From an uncultured Lachnospiraceae bacterium (GTDB lineage Bacteria > Bacillota > Clostridia > Lachnospirales > Lachnospiraceae), in contig CAKRNI010000068.1 in the NCBI GenBank assembly GCA_934370915.1, forward strand, positions 1-11,833: a stretch of DNA of 11,833 nucleotides, read 5' to 3'. The notes below the pieces were generated by a model. It saw nothing but the letters and a program-made list of their open reading frames with translations. It had not been told where the DNA came from and did not search any database. This document shows positions 1-5,066 of the stretch, in pieces; position 1 is the stretch's first letter, and each line of letters starts with the position of its first letter. Both the position numbers and the translations under genes were made by a program.

Positions 1-1
1 A

Positions 2-74
2 TGGGGCCTATAGGGCTCGAACCTATGACCCTCTGCTTGTAAGGCAGATGCTCTCCCAGCTGAGCTAAGACCCC
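2..74 (-). tRNA. tRNA-Val (anticodon UAC)
   Basis: Read on the minus strand, this folds into a complete 73-nt cloverleaf. The acceptor stem is GGGGTCT with AGGCCCC, the D-arm is GCTC/GAGC, and the anticodon stem is TCTGC/GCAGA around loop CTTACAA, giving anticodon TAC. The T-arm is ATAGG/CCTAT with loop TTCGAGC, and the discriminator is A. UAC reads valine codons (GUA, and GUN by wobble). The base after the discriminator is T, so the 3' CCA is not encoded and must be added after transcription. The 3' end is one base from the window edge, so more tRNAs could follow outside. Confidence 0.96.
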
Positions 75-86
75 ATTGCTGCCGGC

Positions 87-100
87 TGACGTTTCCGTCA
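87..100 (-). other. Hairpin with GAAA tetraloop in the pre-tRNA leader
   Basis: On the minus strand TGACG and CGTCA pair around a GAAA loop, a GNRA-type tetraloop, 13 bases before the mature tRNA 5' end. It lies inside the part that RNase P removes. It may only be a folding aid for the precursor; no function can be assigned from sequence. Confidence 0.5.
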
Positions 101-117
101 AGCGCGATTGCTTAGAC

Positions 118-146
118 AGTTTAACCTATTTTTTCGGAATTGTCAA
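118..146 (-). promoter_or_regulatory. Promoter of tRNA-Val
   Basis: The minus strand has a perfect -35 TTGACA (146-141), a 17-base spacer and -10 TAAACT (123-118, 4 of 6 consensus). Transcription would start near 111, giving a pre-tRNA leader of about 37 nt before position 74. This is what a strongly expressed stable RNA gene should have. It diverges from the promoter of the 73-residue protein gene. Confidence 0.85.
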
Positions 147-231
147 CAGTTTTTTTAAATTTTTTGTGATGGGATTTTTCCTTTTCTATCTACACGATTT
201 TCAAAAAAGACTGACATCTCCCATTTTTCTC

Positions 232-266
232 TTGCATTCCTAACACATCTTGTTATATAGTATAAT
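232..266 (+). promoter_or_regulatory. Probable promoter of the 73-residue protein gene
   Basis: A -35-like TTGCAT (232-237) is followed after 18 bases by TATAGT (256-261). The perfect hexamer TATAAT overlaps at 261-266 but would then lack a good -35. Either gives a start near 268-273 and a leader of about 55 nt. Which -10 is used cannot be decided by eye. Confidence 0.65.
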
Positions 267-272
267 GTATAA

Positions 273-317
273 GAATCCGATTCGCGGATTCCAATAATAT
301 GAACCTGTACAGGAGGG
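273..317 (+). promoter_or_regulatory. Leader inverted repeat, palindrome and ribosome binding site
   Basis: Just after the predicted transcription start, GAATCCG (273-279) and CGGATTC (285-291) form a 7-bp stem with a 5-base loop. Further on, the perfect 10-bp palindrome CCTGTACAGG (304-313) overlaps the strong ribosome binding site AGGAGGG (311-317), which lies 9 bases before the ATG at 327. The palindrome is too tight for a stable RNA hairpin by itself, so if functional it is more likely a protein site. This is inference. Confidence 0.4.
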
Positions 318-326
318 ATTGCAATT

Positions 327-548
327 ATGCCAAGAGGAAGAAAGAAAGCTGACATTGCTCCGCAGGATCTTTTAAATGAGGTCCTCGCTTCTATCGAGGA
401 GACAGAGCAGAAATTAAAAGCATTAAAAACTCAGAAAAAGGACATCGAAAAACAGATCCAGGCCAAAGAAATGGCCGAATTATACGCGATCGTAAAAGAG
501 AAAAACATGTCCATCGAGGATGCAAAAACGAAACTCGGCGCAGAATAA
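327..548 (+). CDS. Small basic coiled-coil protein with AT-hook-like N-terminus, function unknown
   Basis: This 73-residue protein has no recognised family. It starts MPRGRKK, a Pro-Arg-Gly-Arg core like the minor-groove-binding AT-hook, followed by Lys. Residues about 14-50 are rich in Glu, Lys, Gln and Leu with heptad spacing (Leu15, Leu20, Ile23, Leu30, Leu33), typical of a coiled coil. The tail (about 51-70) looks like a short amphipathic helix ending in SIEDAKTKL. There is no signal peptide or membrane segment, so it should be cytoplasmic. ATG start, strong AGGAGGG ribosome binding site, own promoter and own terminator make it a convincing monocistronic gene. Similar small proteins are usually annotated hypothetical in Clostridia. 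A dimeric nucleoid-associated or DNA-bridging role is a guess from the basic head plus coiled coil. Confidence 0.85.
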   Translation: MPRGRKKADIAPQDLLNEVLASIEETEQKLKALKTQKKDIEKQIQAKEMAELYAIVKEKNMSIEDAKTKLGAE

Positions 549-576
549 GTTTCGCACTTCTGTCTGAACATAAAAG

Positions 577-622
577 GAAGATCCACATTTCCCGGATACC
601 GGGGATGCGGATCTTCTTTTTT
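577..622 (+). terminator. Rho-independent terminator, probably bidirectional
   Basis: GAAGATCC (577-584) pairs with GGATCTTC (609-616). Inner pairs are CAT/ATG and CCCGG/CCGGG around an ATA loop. Six T's follow at 617-622. It lies 29 bases after the 73-residue gene. Read from the other side, the same hairpin is followed by TTTTAT on the minus strand, so it can also stop the cdd-deoC-deoB transcript, which ends about 60 bases away. Confidence 0.92.
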
Positions 623-636
623 ATTCTATTTTACCT

Positions 637-661
637 GTTCCACGAAACTATCGGTTCCACG
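637..661. repeat. Pair of 8-bp direct repeats downstream of deoB
   Basis: GTTCCACG occurs at 637-644 and again at 654-661, 17 bases start to start, in the short gap between the terminator and the deoB stop codon. No function is evident, and chance is possible. Confidence 0.35.
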
Positions 662-682
662 CAGCTCTCAGGCAGATCCCGA

Positions 683-1876
683 TCATTCTAATTCTTTTAA
701 GATCGACTCCCCGATCATATTCTCCGCTTTTTTAAGCCCGAAGTTATCGAGCACCGTCGCGCCGATGACACCGAAGGTCTTCTGTTCCTCAAACATTCCC
801 TTCTCTTTCATAGACGGGGAATAGGCAATAAACGGAACCTTTTCTCTCGTATGGTCTGTTCCCGTGTAGGTCGGATCATTTCCGTGATCCGCCGTGATCA
901 TCAAAAGATCATCTTCCCGGAGGTTTTCAAGGAGTTCGCCAAGCTTCACATCAAAGCGCTCCAGCTCTTCCCCATAGCCCACCGGATTTCTCCTGTGTCC
1001 CCAGAGGGCGTCGAAATCCACGAGATTCACAAAGCAGAGTCCCTTAAAATCCTTATCTTTGCAGATCTCAATAGTCTGTGCCATTCCATGAACAGAGCTC
1101 TTGGATCGGAATGCCTCCGTGATACCCTGTCCGTCGAAGATATCCCGGATCTTTCCGACAGAGATCACATCGTACCCGTTGTCCTTTAAAATATCAAGCG
1201 CTGTCGTACCCGTAGGCTTTAAGGCATAGTCGTGGCGGTTGCTGGTGCGGACAAACTCGCCTTTTTTCTTTCCGACATACGGTCTTGCGATGACACGGCC
1301 CACGCGCCACTCTTCCTTCATCGTGATCTCTCTCGCGATCTCGCAGCAGCGGTACAGCTCGTCAAGGCCGAAGGTCTCCTCGTTTCCGCAGATCTGAAGA
1401 ACGGAGTCCGCAGAGGTATAGACGATCATATGCCCGGTGGCGATCTCCTCCTCGCCCAACTCGTCTAAGATCGCAGTGCCGCTGGCGCTCTTATTGCCGA
1501 TCACCTTGTGACCGGTGCGCTTTTCCAGTTCATCGATCAGTTCCTTGGGAAATCCATGATCCGTAAACGTTTTAAACGGCTTTGTCGTATAGATCCCCAT
1601 CATTTCCCAGTGACCCGTCATCGTATCTTTGCCGTTACTTGCCTCTGAAAGCTTTGTAAAACGGCCGGTCGGTGCCTCCACCGGAGCAACCCCCTTTAAC
1701 GGTCTGAGATTTGCAATTCCAAGCTTCTGAAGATTCGGAATATGGAACTCTTTCATATGCTCCGCGATATGTCCCAAAGTGTCCACACCCACATCCCCGA
1801 ATTTTTCAGAATCTGGCATCACGCCAGTTCCGAGGGAATCGATCACAATCGTAAAAATCCTATTGTATTTCGTCAT
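683..1876 (-). CDS. deoB: Phosphopentomutase
   Basis: This 397-residue enzyme interconverts ribose-1-phosphate or deoxyribose-1-phosphate with the 5-phosphate, linking nucleoside phosphorolysis to DeoC and the pentose phosphate pool. It belongs to the alkaline phosphatase-like metalloenzymes, and its length is normal for the Bacillus-type enzyme. The metal and phosphate residues are all visible: Asp13 (VIDSLGTG), Thr85 in DTMTGHW (the residue phosphorylated in the Bacillus cereus enzyme), Asp157 in YTSADS, Asp289 and His294 in DFDALWGH, Asp330-His331 in TADHGND, and His342 in TDHTRE. Spacing matches the known B. cereus set, so it should be active. The protein is cytoplasmic. It is the last gene of the operon. 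Its ATG lies inside the end of deoC (17-base overlap), with AAAGGGG as ribosome binding site, so translation is probably coupled. Confidence 0.97.
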   Translation of the reverse strand: MTKYNRIFTIVIDSLGTGVMPDSEKFGDVGVDTLGHIAEHMKEFHIPNLQKLGIANLRPLKGVAPVEAPTGRFTKLSEASNGKDTMTGHWEMMGIYTTKPFKTFTDHGFPKELIDELEKRTGHKVIGNKSASGTAILDELGEEEIATGHMIVYTSADSVLQICGNEETFGLDELYRCCEIAREITMKEEWRVGRVIARPYVGKKKGEFVRTSNRHDYALKPTGTTALDILKDNGYDVISVGKIRDIFDGQGITEAFRSKSSVHGMAQTIEICKDKDFKGLCFVNLVDFDALWGHRRNPVGYGEELERFDVKLGELLENLREDDLLMITADHGNDPTYTGTDHTREKVPFIAYSPSMKEKGMFEEQKTFGVIGATVLDNFGLKKAENMIGESILKELE

Positions 1877-2537
1877 CCAAATCTACCCCTTTCTTTTTTG
1901 CCTGGAGAACCAGACGGCTTGTTCCGAGGCGGTCCGCGCCAAGAAGCACGAACTCCTCCGCATCATTAAAATCCGTAATTCCTCCTGCTGCCTTAATCTT
2001 CTTTCCGGCAGTCATGTGAGCCTTCATAAGCGCCACATCCGGCTTTGTTGCCCCTGCAGCGGAAAATCCAGTGGATGTCTTAATAAAATCCGCTTTTGAG
2101 GCAGATACGACCTCACACATCTTCACCTTTTCTTCCTCCGTCAGAAGACAGGTCTCGATAATCACCTTCAGAATATGATCACCGCAGGCTTTTTTTAATT
2201 CATTGATCTCTGCAAGGACCTTATCGTACTGTCCCATCCTGACCCAGCCGATATTGATCACCATGTCGATCTCCTTCGCACCGTCCTTCAGCGCCTCTTT
2301 TGCCTCAAACACTTTCACCGCTGTCGTATGATAACCGTTCGGAAATCCGATGACGGTACAGACAGGCTTCTTTTCCCCAAGGTAATCCGCCGCCTGTTTT
2401 ACAAAGGACGGAGGAATGCAGACAGACGCAGTATCAAATTCAACCGCGTCATCGCAGATCTCTTTGATCTGTTCCCAGGTTGACGGCTGTTTTAATAGTG
2501 TATGGTCTACTTTCTTTAAAATATCTCTGTATGTCAT
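1860..2537 (-). CDS. deoC: Deoxyribose-phosphate aldolase
   Basis: This 225-residue class I aldolase cleaves 2-deoxy-D-ribose-5-phosphate to acetaldehyde and D-glyceraldehyde-3-phosphate, feeding deoxynucleoside sugar into glycolysis. The Schiff-base lysine is Lys153 in DFIKTSTGF. The assisting residues are Asp91 in EIDMVINIG and Lys182 in KKIKAAGGI. The N-terminal DHTLL motif is at 11-15, and a phosphate-binding TGFS follows the active lysine. Length matches the short Bacillus-type enzymes (about 220-225). The start is fixed by an ATGA overlap with the cdd stop (2534-2537) and an AAGGAAG ribosome binding site. The end overlaps deoB by 17 bases. This is the middle gene of a three-gene salvage operon, with no damage and all catalytic residues present. 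Confidence 0.97.
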   Translation of the reverse strand: MTYRDILKKVDHTLLKQPSTWEQIKEICDDAVEFDTASVCIPPSFVKQAADYLGEKKPVCTVIGFPNGYHTTAVKVFEAKEALKDGAKEIDMVINIGWVRMGQYDKVLAEINELKKACGDHILKVIIETCLLTEEEKVKMCEVVSASKADFIKTSTGFSAAGATKPDVALMKAHMTAGKKIKAAGGITDFNDAEEFVLLGADRLGTSRLVLQAKKKGVDLDDEIQ

Positions 2538-2959
2538 ATGTTTCTTCCTTTCAACGCCTTTCCGGTAAATCCCAACGGCAGAAGTTCTTTCAGAAGGTAT
2601 TCCCGGATCTCCCCGGCGCCATTCATCAGAACGATCCTGAAGGTCTCCGGATCGCAGAATTCCGTCATCACCTGACGGCAGACACCACAGGGCGGGCAGA
2701 AATCTTCCGGCTCGCTTTCCTTCGAGCCGCCAACAATGGCGATGGCCCGGAATCTCATATTTCCCTCGCTGACCGCCCGGAAGATTGCCGTCCTCTCCGC
2801 GCAGTTTGTCGCGGAATAGGCCGCATTTTCAATATTGCAGCCGCGAAAGACCGACCCATCCTCACAGAGCAGCGCCGCACCCACAGCAAAGCCGGAATAC
2901 GGACAGTAGGACTGTTTTCTTGCTTTTAAAGCTTCCATCACAAGCTCTTTATTTTCCAT
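2534..2959 (-). CDS. cdd: Cytidine deaminase
   Basis: This 141-residue zinc enzyme hydrolyses cytidine and deoxycytidine to uridine and deoxyuridine plus ammonia. The catalytic signature is Cys53-Ala-Glu55-Arg (zinc ligand and proton-shuttling glutamate). The second half is Cys91-Gly-Val-Cys94 in PPCGVC, giving the three-cysteine zinc site of the small homotetrameric class. The substrate-site motif is GCNIENA at 40-46. Length fits the tetrameric form, not the longer E. coli dimer. A GGGAGG ribosome binding site sits close before the ATG. It is the first gene of the operon, directly behind an extended -10 promoter, so it should be made together with DeoC and DeoB. The uridine or thymidine phosphorylase that would link the steps is not nearby. 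Confidence 0.97.
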   Translation of the reverse strand: MENKELVMEALKARKQSYCPYSGFAVGAALLCEDGSVFRGCNIENAAYSATNCAERTAIFRAVSEGNMRFRAIAIVGGSKESEPEDFCPPCGVCRQVMTEFCDPETFRIVLMNGAGEIREYLLKELLPLGFTGKALKGRNI

Positions 2960-2977
2960 GATTTTCCTCCCTTCCGG

Positions 2978-2991
2978 TTCGGAAATCCGAA
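2978..2991 (-). promoter_or_regulatory. Palindrome in the cdd leader, candidate operator
   Basis: TTCGGA-AA-TCCGAA is a 6-2-6 inverted repeat 19 bases before the cdd start, just after the predicted transcription start (about 3001). A 2-base loop does not favour an RNA hairpin, so a dimeric repressor site (for example a DeoR-type regulator) is plausible. No regulator gene is in the window to support this. Confidence 0.4.
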
Positions 2992-3007
2992 TAGTTTTTC
3001 TTCTTTA

Positions 3008-3036
3008 AACATACCATAAACTCGGAACAATGTCAA
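3008..3036 (-). promoter_or_regulatory. Promoter of the cdd-deoC-deoB operon
   Basis: The minus strand shows a perfect -35 TTGACA (3036-3031), a 17-base spacer ending in TGG (extended -10) and -10 TATGTT (3013-3008). Transcription should start near 3001, giving a leader of roughly 42 nt before the cdd ATG. Confidence 0.85.
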
Positions 3037-3103
3037 AACTCTTACTGCATGCTTAACTTTCTAACGCCTTCCTTACATTTCGATAAAAATTCGTGAAAGG
3101 GGG

Positions 3104-3132
3104 TTGAAACCCACTTTTTAAAGTGCTATAAT
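3104..3132 (+). promoter_or_regulatory. Promoter of the PAP2-family gene, with a palindrome in its spacer
   Basis: -35 TTGAAA (3104-3109), a 17-base spacer ending in TGC (extended -10), and perfect -10 TATAAT (3127-3132). The spacer itself holds the inverted repeat CACTTT-TT-AAAGTG (3112-3125), which fills most of the space between the hexamers. A protein bound there would block RNA polymerase, so this is a good operator candidate. The transcription start would be near 3139. Confidence 0.85.
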
Positions 3133-3220
3133 TTGGCAACGCAAGGGAAATATGACAAAAGTATTACAAAACAGGAATCCAAAGAAACAGCCTGTTCAGA
3201 AAGCAAAGGAGGTCATCCTT

Positions 3221-3868
3221 TTGAAAAAGCTGATAAGAAAATATGGACATGTATGGATGCTGTCCTACGCATTCATCTATCTGCCCTGGTTCGCAAAGCT
3301 TCAGGAAAACATCAATAAACCTTACCACGTCATGCACACAGCCCTCGATGACAGGATCCCGTTTGAGGAGATCTTTATCGTACCCTACCTGATGTGGTTT
3401 CTATATGTGTCAGCGACAATCGCGTTCTTCTTTTTTAAGAACCGCGATGACTATTACAGGCTCTGCACCTTCCTTTTCACAGGAATGACGATCAGTCTTC
3501 TCGTCTGCACCCTGTTCCCGAACGGAACGGACTTCCGTCCAGTGATCGATCCGGATAAGAATATTTTCTGTTATCTGGTATCGAAGCTCTGGAGCATCGA
3601 TCCGTGTATCAATGTTTTCCCGAGTATCCACGTTTATAACTCCGTTGGTGTCCATATCGCGGTCTGCCACAGCGAAGAATTAAAGAAACATCCGATGATC
3701 GTCCGAGCATCCGGCGTTCTGATGGTTCTGATCTGTCTGGCTACCATGTTCTTAAAGCAGCACTCCGTGATTGATGTTGTGGGCGCACTTCTCATGGCTT
3801 CCGTGATCTATCCGATCGCATACGCGCCGGAGACAGAGAAGAAGAAAAAATACGAGACGAGCTTTTAG
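3221..3868 (+). CDS. PAP2-family integral membrane phosphatase or phosphotransferase
   Basis: This 215-residue membrane protein has about six hydrophobic segments (roughly 12-29, 49-72, 80-99, 138-152, 160-178, 182-202). Three elements fit the PAP2 acid phosphatase fold: DFRP (Arg106-Pro107), PSIH (134-137, with catalytic His137) and KQHSVID (His181 and Asp185, the HxxxD pair). The usual Ser-Arg before the last His is replaced by Ala-Thr, as in more distant members. Known members dephosphorylate lipids such as phosphatidic acid or undecaprenyl pyrophosphate, or transfer phospho-groups; the substrate cannot be read here. I choose the TTG at 3221: AAAGGAGG (3205-3212) is ideally placed, and the protein then begins with MKKL before the first membrane segment. 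An in-frame ATG at 3152 would add 23 charged residues behind only a weak AAGGGA. It is monocistronic, with its own promoter and terminator. Confidence 0.85.
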   Translation: MKKLIRKYGHVWMLSYAFIYLPWFAKLQENINKPYHVMHTALDDRIPFEEIFIVPYLMWFLYVSATIAFFFFKNRDDYYRLCTFLFTGMTISLLVCTLFPNGTDFRPVIDPDKNIFCYLVSKLWSIDPCINVFPSIHVYNSVGVHIAVCHSEELKKHPMIVRASGVLMVLICLATMFLKQHSVIDVVGALLMASVIYPIAYAPETEKKKKYETSF

Positions 3869-3901
3869 CTTTAACAGCCGTACAAATAATAACGTCAGCA
3901 C

Positions 3902-3935
3902 AAGCAGGATGGGTTTTTAACTGTCCTGCTTTTTT
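3902..3935 (+). terminator. Rho-independent terminator of the PAP2-family gene
   Basis: AAGCAGGA (3902-3909) pairs with TCCTGCTT (3924-3931), with six T's at 3930-3935. It lies 33 bases after the stop codon. The gap from here to 4085 holds only this and the opposing terminator; I see no gene. Confidence 0.9.
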
Positions 3936-4015
3936 ACTGACTCTTTTTCTGACCTGCAGCACTTTTTCCGACGTAATCCGCATCTTATACCTCGATCTGT
4001 CACAGTCTTTTATGG

Positions 4016-4067
4016 AAAAACAGCTGTTCTCCCCGCCCAACATACACCAGGCTGAAAGAACAGCTGT
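4016..4067 (-). terminator. Rho-independent terminator of the aminopeptidase-dehydrogenase unit
   Basis: On the minus strand an 11-bp perfect stem, AGAACAGCTGT-type arms at 4067-4057 and 4030-4020, encloses a 26-base loop and is followed by TTTTT (4020-4016). It begins 18 bases after the dehydrogenase stop codon. Confidence 0.85.
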
Positions 4068-4085
4068 CTTCATTTCTTTTATTTA

Positions 4086-5066
4086 TTACTTTCTATATCC
4101 AGTCGTAAAATCCACCACATTCCGGTACGGTGTTCCGTTTGCCCAGGCAGACAGGTTTTCTCCCGCAATCTTCACAATCCTCTCAAAGGTCTCCGCAAGA
4201 TAGAAATTTCCAGCCACATGAGGCGTGATCACGAGATTTCCAAGATCCCAGAGCGGGCTCTCTGCCGGAAGCGGCTCCGGCTCCGTCACATCGAGACCGC
4301 AGCCGCCGAGATGACCTTCTTTTAAGACTTTATAAAGCCCATCTGGATCGATGGCGTTGCCCCGGCCCACATTGATCAGGTAAGCGCCCTTTTTCATCAG
4401 GCGGAGTCTTCTCTCATCCATAATGTGGTTCGTCGCCGCCCCACCCGGAAGGACCATGGCAACGATATCCGCACGGCCTAAGAGGCTGTCAAGATCCTCC
4501 ATCGTATGCTGTTCATCCAGGTAATCCGGCTTCTCACGATCCGTGCGGCGCACGCCGATCACATGGGCACCAAGAGCATGGACCTTTCTCGCATAGTCGC
4601 CGCCGATATCGCCGAGGCCCAGGACAAGGATCGTGGAACCTTCCACGGAAATGATGTTTCCCATGGCTTTCCATACATGTTCCGCCTGATTCGCGTGATA
4701 CTGGTTCAGGCGTCTGATCAGATCAAAGGTCAGTCCCAGCATATGCTCGGATACTGCCAGTCCGTAAGCACCTGTGGCATTTGTGAGGACTGCCTGCTCC
4801 GGCATCACTCCGGCCTTGATGTAGAGATCTGCTCCTGCGGAATTCAACTGGAGCAGTTCCAGTTTTTTCGTTCCTGCAATCAGGGACGGATCCACATTTC
4901 CGATGATCACATTCGCCTGCTCTACGTCCTCCTTTGTAACCTCTTTGCCGTCCACATAGCGGACGCAGCAATTCTTATCGCCGGAGGCCGCTCTCTCCTC
5001 AAGGAACTTTTTGTGATCCTCATTTACCGGGATCACCACCAGAATATTTTTCTCTAAATCCTCCAT
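4086..5066 (-). CDS. D-isomer specific 2-hydroxyacid dehydrogenase
   Basis: This 326-residue cytoplasmic oxidoreductase interconverts a 2-keto acid and a D-2-hydroxyacid; the substrate is not evident. The nucleotide-binding GLGDIG is at 150-155. The catalytic triad of the family is visible as Arg235 (NVGRG), Glu264 (EPEPLP) and His283 (TPHVAG). At the end of the second strand there is GVRR (171-174) in place of the Asp that binds the NAD ribose. This favours NADP(H), as in glyoxylate/hydroxypyruvate reductases. The start is the ATG at 5066, with GGGGAGG seven bases upstream. An in-frame ATG at 5108 would add 14 residues with no such site and overlap the upstream gene more. As set, it overlaps the aminopeptidase end by 13 bases, so the two are translationally coupled. 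Physiological link between the two enzymes is unknown. Confidence 0.93.
   Translation of the reverse strand: MEDLEKNILVVIPVNEDHKKFLEERAASGDKNCCVRYVDGKEVTKEDVEQANVIIGNVDPSLIAGTKKLELLQLNSAGADLYIKAGVMPEQAVLTNATGAYGLAVSEHMLGLTFDLIRRLNQYHANQAEHVWKAMGNIISVEGSTILVLGLGDIGGDYARKVHALGAHVIGVRRTDREKPDYLDEQHTMEDLDSLLGRADIVAMVLPGGAATNHIMDERRLRLMKKGAYLINVGRGNAIDPDGLYKVLKEGHLGGCGLDVTEPEPLPAESPLWDLGNLVITPHVAGNFYLAETFERIVKIAGENLSAWANGTPYRNVVDFTTGYRK

Noticed and set aside
155..355. Minus-strand open frame across the tRNA/73-residue gene divergent region
   Set aside because: It overlaps both the promoter and the start of the well-supported plus-strand gene, has no ribosome binding site and no recognisable protein.
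851..1468. Plus-strand open frames opposite deoB
   Set aside because: They are shadows of a gene with complete catalytic residues. Similar open frames opposite deoC, cdd, the aminopeptidase, asnA and the glycosyltransferases were rejected for the same reason.
3152..3220. ATG at 3152 as start of the PAP2-family gene
   Set aside because: Weak ribosome binding site and a charged non-conserved-looking extension, against an ideal AAAGGAGG before the TTG at 3221. Kept as an alternative.
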